Below are positions 17,932 through 26,502 of a stretch of DNA of 64,000 bases, piece by piece. Origin of the DNA: XYD12-FULL-36-8 sp964613805 (GTDB lineage: Bacteria; Bacteroidota; Ignavibacteria; Ignavibacteriales; Ignavibacteriaceae); NCBI GenBank assembly GCA_964613805.1, contig CAZTJF010000002.1, forward strand, positions 186,001-250,000, read 5' to 3'. Position numbers and translations under genes: made by a program. Under the pieces are notes generated by a model. The model did no database searches and was not told the DNA's origin. It worked only from the letters and a program-made list of their open reading frames with translations. Each line of letters starts with the position of its first letter. Position 1 is the first letter of the stretch.

Positions 17932-18495
17932 TTAATTAACAAAGCCATAACGTGAAAAGTGTGGTATTTGTGCTGAGTTTACTTTTAATTTTCCTTTTGT
18001 AAGGTCAACATCAATACTAGAATACTGACATTGATGAATAGTTCCATCAGCTGCTTGATACACAAATCGTACATTGGCTGGATTAACTCCGCTTAAATTA
18101 AGACCTTGTAACATTAACGTATATTCAAGTGGTCTGTTGAAGACATACGAGGGTCCAAAGGTTGTTAAAAAGTTTGTGTCATCAACATATGTTGATATAG
18201 TCAATTTTCCAGCAAATGAACCGGCATGAATATGAAGCCGGGAATCAATTTGGATCTTTCCAAAAGGTCCTCCGGGAACACTTTTTCTTATTTGAACATC
18301 TCCTCCCTTTGCTCCATCGATCAAGACAGAAGCCGAGTGCACAGTATTAACTGCTAAGTCGCTAGAAGAAAAAGAAACTATCCAGTTAGGTTCATTTGTA
18401 TCAACATTATTTAATGGTGCAAGCACACTTGATTGCTCGCTGCATCCAATTACAAATAATGCTAACAACGCAAATAAGAAAATTGAACTTTTCAT
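17932..18495 (-). CDS. Small lipoprotein with ZU5-like beta domain
   Basis: I set the start at the ATG at 18495, which has an AAGGAGT ribosome-binding site 8 bp upstream and begins a lipoprotein signal (MKSSIFLFALLALFVIGC). The frame is open 30 codons further but without support. The mature protein (~170 residues) contains 'ASVLIDGAKGGDVQI' and ends 'AQIPHFSRYGFVN'. Both resemble the beta-sandwich, ZU5-like domains of surface proteins from this phylum, where a closing 'HFSRY' is common. Location: periplasm or outer-membrane leaflet. Function unknown. It is first in line with the two TPR genes. Confidence 0.7.
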   Translation of the reverse strand: MKSSIFLFALLALFVIGCSEQSSVLAPLNNVDTNEPNWIVSFSSSDLAVNTVHSASVLIDGAKGGDVQIRKSVPGGPFGKIQIDSRLHIHAGSFAGKLTISTYVDDTNFLTTFGPSYVFNRPLEYTLMLQGLNLSGVNPANVRFVYQAADGTIHQCQYSSIDVDLTKGKLKVNSAQIPHFSRYGFVN

Positions 18496-18910
18496 TTTGT
18501 TACTCCTTTTATTTTGATTTTTTGTGTTCATTGTATTTACTTTTTCTATTTCCATTTGTATTGAGATAGCCAAAGCAGGTGCCACATAGTGCTTAAGTAA
18601 GAGTTACTTACAAAAAATTTTCCGAAATCAAGTTCAGTAAAAAGGAAATTAGCACTTAGTAATGTTTACTGTGAGGATTTGAGATTGTGTATTAGAAGGA
18701 CACACTTTTTTATGAAATGCTAATTTTGAGTTGAAATTGAGGTTTGGGAAAAATTGCTGAAAAATCCTACACTGAAAATCTGCTGAAAACGAACATTTTT
18801 AGAAATGTGCTGAACACATTTTCAGATAAATAGAAAAAATGTTTTGTTTTGAAAAAGAAGATTATTAAAAAATGAGAGGATTTTAAGGTCTTAATTTAAT
18901 TAGCTAAAAA
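18496..18910. other. Non-coding gap upstream of the lipoprotein gene
   Basis: This 415-bp stretch separates two minus-strand units. The left 30 bp hold the ribosome-binding site of the lipoprotein gene. The remainder is AT-rich with several direct 'gctgaaaa'-like words (about 18755-18825) but no gene, hairpin or repeat family I can name. Confidence 0.6.
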
Positions 18911-19843
18911 CTAATTTTGATAGTTTGTTAAGCATCGTCGCACCATTATAGAACCAGTTGAGGCAAATGTTTTTAATGCTTCAACCGCTTTTACTGGAAT
19001 CCCATCATTTTTTGGTACAACCCAGCCACCTGATTCAAAATAATATGGTTCACCATTTATTTCTGCGATGATTCCAAAGTGCCCCGAACGCCCAACAATA
19101 TCTCCAGGTTGTAATAGTTTAATTTGTTCTTCGGTTGGAACTTGATTTTTTTCTAATACAAAAATTTTCTGTCCTAACTCAGCAAGTTCAGGAGTATCGA
19201 GCCGAAAATTATTACTTGCTCCTTCCCTTCCGCCAATATCTTGTCTATTGTTTATTGAACAATAATTTTCAAAACCTTTTGATGAAAATAATAATTCTTC
19301 GGGTTCAAGCAAGTTGAAATAGACTGCCATTTCATAAGGTAATGCTGAAAGTCCAGAGCAATCTAAACCATAGGCATATTGGTAACGGATGCTTCTATCT
19401 TGAGGATCATCTAAATCCAAAATATCTCCGCCCCAGCGATAGAAGTTTCTGCCAAAGTAGGTTTGATAAATCTCGTAACCAAAAAGAGTAAGTGTGTTAA
19501 TAATTTCAACTTTACTTTTCTTTCTCAATTCTTCAAGATGAGGTTTGATTATTGGTGTTATAACCTCTTCTAGAAATTTTTTATTGTGAGTTTTATATCC
19601 CGAAAACTTTTTATTCCCTGCTCCACTTGGTGTTACAAATTCCGATTTGATTTCTGAATTAAATTCTTGCTTCTGTTCTTCGGTTGGTTCAGGAATCAAA
19701 ATTACTTTTTGAAGTGGATACAATTCGCTTCTTGGTATGTTACTTTGTGAGCAGCTGACAAACACAGCTATAAACAATATGACACAAATATTTATTAACA
19801 GTTTTGATTTATTAGACATCTGATTAGTCAATTTATTCAACAA
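18911..19843 (-). CDS. NlpC/P60-like cysteine hydrolase lipoprotein
   Basis: 310 residues from a TTG start at 19843 with a GGAG site 7 bp upstream, directly abutting the stop of the biotin-carrier gene; ATG 19819 is an alternative without a ribosome-binding site. A signal segment ends in 'FVSC' (Cys31, lipidation). The catalytic part has 'YGLDCSGLSALPYEMA' (Cys162) and 'GRSGHFGIIAEING' (His255), the Cys-His arrangement of NlpC/P60 and CHAP enzymes that cut peptidoglycan peptides. An insert of about 90 residues separates them, longer than in standard NlpC/P60. Tight coupling to a carboxylase operon is unexpected and may only be positional. Confidence 0.7.
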   Translation of the reverse strand: MLNKLTNQMSNKSKLLINICVILFIAVFVSCSQSNIPRSELYPLQKVILIPEPTEEQKQEFNSEIKSEFVTPSGAGNKKFSGYKTHNKKFLEEVITPIIKPHLEELRKKSKVEIINTLTLFGYEIYQTYFGRNFYRWGGDILDLDDPQDRSIRYQYAYGLDCSGLSALPYEMAVYFNLLEPEELLFSSKGFENYCSINNRQDIGGREGASNNFRLDTPELAELGQKIFVLEKNQVPTEEQIKLLQPGDIVGRSGHFGIIAEINGEPYYFESGGWVVPKNDGIPVKAVEALKTFASTGSIMVRRCLTNYQN

Positions 19844-20161
19844 TTACTCCAATTCAATCAAAAGCTGACCCTTAACCACCATTTGTGATTGCTTAATGTG
19901 GATGGTTTTTATTCTTCCATCGAGCGGACAAGTTAAATCATTCATCATTTTCATTGCTTCCAAAATCAGCAAGCTTTGACCGCGATTGATTCTCTGTCCC
20001 TCGTACACGTTCAGTTTGGTGATGATACCCGGAATTAGTGCGTAGATTTTTTTAGGATCCACCTCAACCCAAGGTTTTCTACGTCGAAACTTCGTCGTTA
20101 ACCTTGTTTCATAATGTGTATCGTCAATTACGAGCTTTGTATATTCTTTAGGATTTTCCAT
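19844..20161 (-). CDS. Biotin carboxyl carrier protein
   Basis: 105 residues with the biotinyl-lipoyl hammerhead fold: 'ALIPGIITKLNVYEGQRINRGQ' and the canonical biotinylation motif 'LEAMKM' with Lys71 as the modified residue. The first ~35 residues are basic and unrelated. It starts 2 bp after the carboxyltransferase gene ends and passes carboxyl groups to it. No biotin carboxylase is adjacent, so that subunit must be encoded elsewhere, or the complex works as a sodium-pump decarboxylase whose membrane part lies elsewhere. Confidence 0.9.
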   Translation of the reverse strand: MENPKEYTKLVIDDTHYETRLTTKFRRRKPWVEVDPKKIYALIPGIITKLNVYEGQRINRGQSLLILEAMKMMNDLTCPLDGRIKTIHIKQSQMVVKGQLLIELE

Positions 20162-20163
20162 AA

Positions 20164-21708
20164 TTAGTATGGGGAAATTCCGTGCTTTCTATTCGGTTTA
20201 AATTCCTTTTTACTATCTGAAACTCTAATTGAGTGAATCAGATAGTCACGTGTTTCAGATGGGTTAATAACAGCATCAATATGTCCATTTGAAGCAGCTA
20301 CATAAGGATTAGCAAACTTCTCAGTGTATTCTTGAACTTTTTGTTTTCGCATGAGTTCAGGATTAGGTGCATTCGCAATTTCAGCTTTGAAAATAATATT
20401 TGCCGCACCTTCGGGTCCCATCACAGCAATCTCTGCTGTTGGCCATGCAAATACGAAATCAGCACCAAGATGCCGTGAGCACATAGCAATGTAACCGCCA
20501 CCATATGCTTTTCTTAAAATGACAGTAATTTTGGGAACAGTAGCTTCGCTATAAGCATAAAGAACTTTTGCGCCATGCCGGATTACTCCGTTATGTTCTT
20601 GATCAACTCCGGGCAAGTAGCCAGGAAGATCAACAAAAGTAATAAGTGGAATGTTAAATGCATCGCAAAATCTTATGAAACGAGCTGCTTTGTCTGATGA
20701 ATCAACATCAAGAACACCCGCAAGAACTAATGGTTGATTACCCACGACACCAACTGTTTCGCCGGCGAGTCGTGCAAAACCAATGACTATATTCGCCGCC
20801 CAATTTTCCTGAACTTCAAAAAAGTCGGAGTCATCACATACAGATCGGATGATATTTCTAACATCATATGGTTTGGAAGGTTCGGCAGGAATAATTCTGG
20901 TAACATCATATTCAAATTTTGGGGGTTTTGCAGGAAATGGAATTGCCTTCTTCGAGTTATTCCAAGGAATAAATGCCATCAACTTCTTTATCTGTTCAAA
21001 GCATTCTAATTCACTATTAGCAAAGAAATGTGCATTACCGGAAATTTCGGTATGAACCCGCGCTCCTCCTAAATCTTCCATAGATATTTCTTCACCAAGA
21101 ACAGTTTTAATTACTTCAGGTCCAGTTATGAACATCTTTGAAATTTTATCAACCACAAAAACAAAATCTGTAAGTGCGGGTGAATAAACAGCACCGCCGG
21201 CACATGGTCCAAGTATAACCGAAATTTGTGGTATAACACCGGATGCTAAGGTATTTCTATAAAAAATTTCCCCATAACCTGCGAGGGAGTTAACACCCTC
21301 TTGAATTCGAGCACCTCCTGAATCATTAATTCCAATTAATGGAATTCCCATCTTGATTGCATGATTCATAATTTTAGTGATTTTCCGAGCGTGCATCAAG
21401 CCAAGTGAACCGCCCGCAACCGTAAAATCCTGAGCAAATATTCCCACTGGATGCCCGGAAATCATTCCGGTCCCGGTAATAACACCATCGCCGGGAAGTT
21501 CCTTTTTATCCATGCCAAAATCCTTACCAGCATGTCTAACAAAAAGATCATATTCGTGAAAAGTACCGGGATCAAGAAGCTCAGTAATTCTTTCGCGGGC
21601 AGTAAGCTTTCCGCTTGCTATCTGCTTCTCGACGGCTTTTGTACCACCACCAATGCTTGCCCTCTCTCGCCTGGTGAAAAAATCTAAGACTTTGTTAAGG
21701 AGTGACAT
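20164..21708 (-). CDS. Acyl-CoA carboxylase carboxyltransferase subunit (PccB/MmdA-like)
   Basis: 514 residues from ATG 21708; a TTG at 21720 is in frame but adds only four residues. The two crotonase-like halves are complete: 'TARERITELLDPGTF', 'DFTVAGGSLGLMHARKI', 'INDSGGARIQEGV', 'GPCAGGAVYSPALTDF', then 'FVDLPGYLPGVDQEHNGVIRHGAKVLYAYSEATVPK' and 'RKAYGGGYIAMCS'. These are the acyl-CoA and carboxybiotin sites of propionyl-/methylmalonyl-CoA type enzymes. It is co-transcribed with the biotin carrier. Direction (carboxylase versus decarboxylase) cannot be told from this subunit. Confidence 0.93.
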   Translation of the reverse strand: MSLLNKVLDFFTRRERASIGGGTKAVEKQIASGKLTARERITELLDPGTFHEYDLFVRHAGKDFGMDKKELPGDGVITGTGMISGHPVGIFAQDFTVAGGSLGLMHARKITKIMNHAIKMGIPLIGINDSGGARIQEGVNSLAGYGEIFYRNTLASGVIPQISVILGPCAGGAVYSPALTDFVFVVDKISKMFITGPEVIKTVLGEEISMEDLGGARVHTEISGNAHFFANSELECFEQIKKLMAFIPWNNSKKAIPFPAKPPKFEYDVTRIIPAEPSKPYDVRNIIRSVCDDSDFFEVQENWAANIVIGFARLAGETVGVVGNQPLVLAGVLDVDSSDKAARFIRFCDAFNIPLITFVDLPGYLPGVDQEHNGVIRHGAKVLYAYSEATVPKITVILRKAYGGGYIAMCSRHLGADFVFAWPTAEIAVMGPEGAANIIFKAEIANAPNPELMRKQKVQEYTEKFANPYVAASNGHIDAVINPSETRDYLIHSIRVSDSKKEFKPNRKHGISPY

Positions 21709-21797
21709 CTCTACCCACAAGGTTGTTTTAAATGTATGAACATTTCTTGGTCTGAAAGATAAAAAAAAGAAATGACTAAAGTTTGGCAGTAATGTTT

Positions 21798-22145
21798 CTA
21801 ATTACCAGGTGTATATTTAATAACGTCAGCTTTTTCCATAGTAATAAGCACGCCGCAGTTAGCTTTGTTAATAATTTCATCAAATATTGGAAGAGCTTCC
21901 TTTATTTTTTGTTCAGAATCAACTATTTCAATCAAAACCGGAAGATCCTCAGATAATTCAAGAAATTTGGCTTTATGAATTACTGATTTTGCACCAAAAC
22001 CCTCCAATCCGCGAAAAACAGTAGCCCCAGCTAATTTAAGCTCTCTCGCTTTTCTAACAATTACTTCATAGAGTGGCTTACCATCAAATTTATCAAGTTC
22101 GCCGAGAAATATTCTCAGCAATTTACCCTCGCCTTCAATTTTCAT
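21798..22145 (-). CDS. DUF190 protein
   Basis: 115 residues from the ATG at 22145, which has a GGAGG ribosome-binding site; the frame is open further upstream but overlaps crcB. It contains 'LLRIFLGELDKFDGKPLYEVIVRKARELKLAGATVFRGLEGFG', the DUF190 core, a ferredoxin-like fold related to PII proteins. DUF190 genes typically sit next to crcB, as here, and may sense or gate fluoride export. The link is by context; no direct activity is known to me. Confidence 0.88.
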   Translation of the reverse strand: MKIEGEGKLLRIFLGELDKFDGKPLYEVIVRKARELKLAGATVFRGLEGFGAKSVIHKAKFLELSEDLPVLIEIVDSEQKIKEALPIFDEIINKANCGVLITMEKADVIKYTPGN

Positions 22146-22162
22146 AATTCCTCCAAAGTTAA

Positions 22163-22537
22163 TCAAAATAATTTGGCAATAAGTGCCCCAATCCAAACTG
22201 ATGCAAGACAAACAATTACACTTAGAAAGATATTCAGGGATGCTGTGAGGTAATCTTTATCTTGCAGCAGCATAAAAGTTTCGTAGCCAAAAGTTGAGAA
22301 TGTGGTGTAGCCGCCTAAAAATCCAATCATCAAAAATGTTCGGACTTCAGGAGTGATAAGAAAACGGTTTTCCGAAATTTCTGCTATGAACCCGATCAGT
22401 AAACAACCGATTACATTTACAATAAAGGTTCCATAAGGAAATTTTTCACCAAAGATTTTATAGGCATTTACTGAAGTCCAGTATCTCAATACTGAACCGA
22501 TAAATCCACCGGTACCGATTATTAAGTATTTGAGCAA
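22163..22537 (-). CDS. crcB: CrcB/Fluc fluoride ion channel
   Basis: 124 residues with four membrane helices, full length for a Fluc subunit. Family marks: 'GTGGFIGSVLRYW' (TM1), 'GTFIVNVIGCLLIG' with pore Asn41 (TM2), and 'GFLGGYTTFSTFGYE' (TM3 break, Thr-Thr-Phe-Ser, fluoride path). The start is TTG at 22537 with AGGA upstream; no ATG fits. The protein is a dimeric channel that lets fluoride leave the cell. It follows the SulP gene by 26 bp. No fluoride riboswitch was seen in the space available. Confidence 0.93.
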   Translation of the reverse strand: MLKYLIIGTGGFIGSVLRYWTSVNAYKIFGEKFPYGTFIVNVIGCLLIGFIAEISENRFLITPEVRTFLMIGFLGGYTTFSTFGYETFMLLQDKDYLTASLNIFLSVIVCLASVWIGALIAKLF

Positions 22538-22563
22538 CTCTTTTTCCTAATAGCTAAAAAATG

Positions 22564-24255
22564 TTATAATTCATTTGATGCAATAATATTTCTTGCGGCT
22601 CGAAGAGCATTCTCAAGATTACCGAGGAAGTTTTCTTCTTTGATTTTATCAAATAATCCCGAACGAATCAATTCAAACATTGGCTGTTTGTGTAATCCCG
22701 AAACTAACAGTACAGTTTTATCCTTCTGTAGCTGATCAAAAAGATCTTCAAGAGCTTTTAACCCGCTTCCATCAATAACAAGCAAATGCTGTGTCTGCAA
22801 AATTATCACTTTTGGCGTTTTCTCCAATTGCCTAATTGTTTCTCGGAATTGATCAACAGCACCAAAAAATAAAGTACCGTAAACTTCAAAAATTTCAACA
22901 CCCTTTGGAATTTCATTTGCAGCAATTGTTTCAGAATCATTTCCCTCTTCTGCAGCACGCATTGATTCTGTCAACAAACGAGCTTCTGTTACATCCGACA
23001 TCTTCTTAATAAATGTTAAAGCAGCCAAAACAAGCCCAACTTCAATTGCAACAGTTAAATCAATAAAAATAGTTAGTAAAAAGGTGTTGATTAAAATGAC
23101 TTTATCACTAAACGGAGCTTTAAGTGTTTTAACAAATAGATGCCATTCACTCATTTTATACGCTGTATAGATCAGAATTGCCGATAGAGCAGCGAGCGGA
23201 ATCATCTCGGCATAAGAACCAAAAAATAAAATAATGATTACAAGAACAATTGAATGAACAATTCCCGAAATGGGTGTTTTACCACCATTTTTTATGTTTG
23301 CAGCTGTTCGGGCAATTGCTCCGGTCACAGGAATTCCCGAAAATATTGGAGAAACTATATTTCCTAAACCCTGTGCGATCAGTTCCATATTTGAGCGATG
23401 CCGTGTGCCAGTCATTCCATCTGCTACTGAGGCTGAGAGAAGTGATTCAATTGCAGCCAGTATTGCAATGGTGAATGCCGGTGAAAACATTTTTGTAATC
23501 ACTGCCCAGCTTAAATTTGGAAATGTGGGAGACGGAAGAGAATTGGGTACATGCCCAAATTTTGAACCTATAGTATCAACAGGAAGTTGAAAAAATTGAA
23601 CAACTAATGTCGCTAGTATCAGCGCTATTAAAGAACCTGATATTTTAAGATTAAATCGCTGCCAGCCAAAAATTATGAATAAAGAGACTAAACCAATTAT
23701 CAAAGTATAGAGATTAAATGAACTAAGGTTTTGAAAAAAAACTGTCCATTTGTCAATAAAATCTGCTGGTACAGATTGAATATTTAGACCAAGAAAGTCA
23801 TTTACTTGACTAGAAAAAATAATTATTGAAATTCCACTTGTAAATCCTATGGTTAGTGCGTAAGGAATAAACCTTAACAAAATTCCAAAGCGAAATAAAC
23901 CTAATATCACTAAGAATATTCCAGCAAGAATTGTTGCAATTGCCAAGCCATCATAACCATATTGCTGTACAATTCCATAAATAATTACGATGAAAGCACC
24001 AGTTGGTCCTGAAACTTGAACCCGAGATCCAGAAAATAAAGAGACAACTATTCCTGCGATAATTGCGGAGAATATGCCCTGTTCGGGTTTAACTCCAGAT
24101 GCAATTCCAAATGCGATAGCTAAAGGAAGAGCAACAATTCCAATCAAAATTCCTGAAATCAGATCTGATATGAAGGTTTGTTTTGAATAACCTTCTTTGA
24201 ATACCGTTATTAATTTGGGAGTAAGATCTGATGGAAGCTTAAAATTAATTTTCAT
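22564..24255 (-). CDS. SulP-family anion transporter with STAS domain
   Basis: 563 residues from ATG 24255; an in-frame GTG at 24288 would add 11. About 10-12 membrane helices carry the SulP marks 'SDLISGILIGIVALPLAIAFGIASG', 'GSRVQVSGPTGAFIVII' and 'GIPVTGAIARTAANIKNGGKTPISGI'. A cytoplasmic STAS domain occupies about 435-555 ('IFEVYGTLFFGAVDQF', 'ILQTQHLLVIDGSGLKALEDL'). Substrates in this family are sulfate, bicarbonate or dicarboxylates; the sequence alone does not decide. It heads the crcB/DUF190 unit on the minus strand. Confidence 0.9.
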   Translation of the reverse strand: MKINFKLPSDLTPKLITVFKEGYSKQTFISDLISGILIGIVALPLAIAFGIASGVKPEQGIFSAIIAGIVVSLFSGSRVQVSGPTGAFIVIIYGIVQQYGYDGLAIATILAGIFLVILGLFRFGILLRFIPYALTIGFTSGISIIIFSSQVNDFLGLNIQSVPADFIDKWTVFFQNLSSFNLYTLIIGLVSLFIIFGWQRFNLKISGSLIALILATLVVQFFQLPVDTIGSKFGHVPNSLPSPTFPNLSWAVITKMFSPAFTIAILAAIESLLSASVADGMTGTRHRSNMELIAQGLGNIVSPIFSGIPVTGAIARTAANIKNGGKTPISGIVHSIVLVIIILFFGSYAEMIPLAALSAILIYTAYKMSEWHLFVKTLKAPFSDKVILINTFLLTIFIDLTVAIEVGLVLAALTFIKKMSDVTEARLLTESMRAAEEGNDSETIAANEIPKGVEIFEVYGTLFFGAVDQFRETIRQLEKTPKVIILQTQHLLVIDGSGLKALEDLFDQLQKDKTVLLVSGLHKQPMFELIRSGLFDKIKEENFLGNLENALRAARNIIASNEL

Positions 24256-24376
24256 TATTTGTTTCAAGTCAATAGGAAAAACATTCACATCTGGTTTAGA
24301 ATTAAATTCAATTTAAAGAAAAACTACTTGTGATTGTTGATTATTAAATCAATGTATTTTATGTGTAATGCTTTTC

Positions 24377-26362
24377 TTATTCTAAAAGATCATTCAATTG
24401 ATCTTCAAGCTTTGAAATTAACACTCTAAAATATTGCATGTCTTCTAAACCAATTTCTTTAGCATGTGCATCAATGCGGTATTTGTTAATGAAGCTCATT
24501 GCCTGATCAAATGAATCTTGATCTTGAAAGATATTTTTAAATATCTCCCAATTTTTTATAATTACTACTTTTAATTCATCGAAATAAATTTCATTTTTTG
24601 TCCCATCGAATAGATCAGCGTACGATAAATGATTCATATTTTCCCTGCGTTTCTCAGGAATATATTTTACAAATTGCTCCCTGGCTTTCGATTTACCATA
24701 AAAAATCTTAAGCTGATTTTTAATAATTTTTCTTAGTTTTTTTTCTATCGAATTCCTTCTTTCCGAGATTTCTAGAAGCTTCTCTCCACTCGATTGATTC
24801 AATTTTTTATACTTTTCTTTGGCAGATAAATACTCTTTAATAGAATCATTCCGGAAAGAATAATTGGAATTTCGAAATTCAATTATGCCGTAGCCTATAA
24901 GATGATTAGTAAGCTCTGGAGACAATGACGCCAATTCACTAAATGTTTTAGTATCTCCTCGTGCTAAATATTTTAACATTTCATACTCATTGTTAAAATG
25001 CTCAGTTAATACACTTAAAATCATATCAAAGAATTTAGAATGTTCTTTCATGAATATTTTTTTAGCATGCTCATATAATCCTTTATCAACGTGTAGGGGA
25101 CGCATAGTTGGGGCTACTCTATTAACTACACTACATATATGCCTAATTAAAAAAGGATGTCCACCAAAATCCTCAGTTATCATTCCATATAAAATTTCAT
25201 CAAAACTAATTCCCATGATTCTGCCAAGTTTGATTAACATTTCTTTTGTTTGGGGAACATCGAATCTTGGGATATATTGAAAAGGTATTTGGCTAAAAAT
25301 CGGATTGTCTTTTCCCTTTATTATTGGAGTTTCAATGCATAGTGGATTAGTTCCAACAATCATGTAAGTAAAAACATTATTAAGTTTTTGAAATAACGAT
25401 CTGAGAGTCTGCCAGAAATAAATAAAATCTAATTCGTTACACCAATGCTCACTCGGTGAAATATTGAATGTGATATTTTCAATTTCATCAAAAATGAAAA
25501 ATATACTCCTCTTTTTTATCAATTTATTTAGCATTAATAAATCATGTTCAAAAAATTTAGCGGCGTCCGTATCTGTATATTTATTTTCACGTTTATAAAT
25601 TTTATCTATTTCTAATTGTGAAATCGACTCATCAATTACATACTCTAATGCTTCGTACCATCTTCTGCGATGAAAAGAGGGATTTTGACAATCGATAAAA
25701 ATAGAGTTGGCCTCGGCTTTTGATAGACTTCTCCTAATTCCAAAGATCACAGAAGTTTTCCCAGTTTTCCGAAGTCCAAAAAGACCCGAGTTCTCATTCG
25801 AAAAATGCCTGTTCACAATTTCATGTATCAAATCATTTCTACCAAAAAAGAAAATGTCCTTTTTTAGTGCCGATTCAAAAGCGAATAAGTCTCTGGTATA
25901 AAAATGTTTTTTAAATCGATTTCTAATAAAATATTCATTTTTTGTATTTAACAGTTCTTCGTATGAGAATGGGACGACAACTAATGTTTCTTGTTCATTT
26001 TTTAATAAATCCCTTAATTTTTTCTCAACCTGGAAATCTTTACTAATGAGAACGCCACATATTTTTTCTATTCTGAGCTTCTCATAAAATCGGGGAATTA
26101 TATCGAATGCATCCAATGTCCTAGACTGAAATAATTCATAAGGGCTAAAAACAACCACTATATGTCTGTCAATGTTAAACATCTCCCTGTAAGTTTCTGT
26201 TGGTTTCATCAAAAAGTATCTATACTGACTATTTATTCCGAGATTAAGATTATCCCCGCCATTAGTTATATACCACTCTTTTGATAACTTTTCCATTACT
26301 TTTTTTTCATCATTGGTAAAATGATTCAATTTTACAAGTGGGTGAATACCTGGTGTTGTCAT
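24377..26362 (-). CDS. STAND-like P-loop ATPase with possible C-terminal HEPN domain
   Basis: 661 residues; AGAGG ribosome-binding site upstream. Residues ~60-140 form an alpha/beta region ('RHIVVVFSPYELF', 'VCGVLISKD'-like) that could be a sensor or effector. Residues ~170-430 are a P-loop NTPase: Walker A 'GLRKTGKTS' (196-204), Walker B 'IFFIFDEIE' (Asp292, Glu293) and a sensor strand 'TYMIVGTNP'. A winged-helix segment (about 455-512) follows. The helical C-terminus (about 525-661) has 'FINKYRIDAHAKEI', an R-x3-H pattern (Arg629, His633) like the HEPN/Swt1-type RNase motif. This layout fits bacterial conflict or defence ATPases, but that role is inference. It is flanked by unrelated transporter genes. 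Confidence 0.6.
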   Translation of the reverse strand: MTTPGIHPLVKLNHFTNDEKKVMEKLSKEWYITNGGDNLNLGINSQYRYFLMKPTETYREMFNIDRHIVVVFSPYELFQSRTLDAFDIIPRFYEKLRIEKICGVLISKDFQVEKKLRDLLKNEQETLVVVPFSYEELLNTKNEYFIRNRFKKHFYTRDLFAFESALKKDIFFFGRNDLIHEIVNRHFSNENSGLFGLRKTGKTSVIFGIRRSLSKAEANSIFIDCQNPSFHRRRWYEALEYVIDESISQLEIDKIYKRENKYTDTDAAKFFEHDLLMLNKLIKKRSIFFIFDEIENITFNISPSEHWCNELDFIYFWQTLRSLFQKLNNVFTYMIVGTNPLCIETPIIKGKDNPIFSQIPFQYIPRFDVPQTKEMLIKLGRIMGISFDEILYGMITEDFGGHPFLIRHICSVVNRVAPTMRPLHVDKGLYEHAKKIFMKEHSKFFDMILSVLTEHFNNEYEMLKYLARGDTKTFSELASLSPELTNHLIGYGIIEFRNSNYSFRNDSIKEYLSAKEKYKKLNQSSGEKLLEISERRNSIEKKLRKIIKNQLKIFYGKSKAREQFVKYIPEKRRENMNHLSYADLFDGTKNEIYFDELKVVIIKNWEIFKNIFQDQDSFDQAMSFINKYRIDAHAKEIGLEDMQYFRVLISKLEDQLNDLLE

Positions 26363-26502
26363 TTTATCCTCTTACATTTGTATATAAAAAATTAAATTTT
26401 TACATAATATTTTTAAAATACCGTGGTCTAATATCAGTAATCCAATTTTCAAGTTCAATAATCAACAACATTATTTCTTTACCACTGTGACATATTTTAC
26501 TA

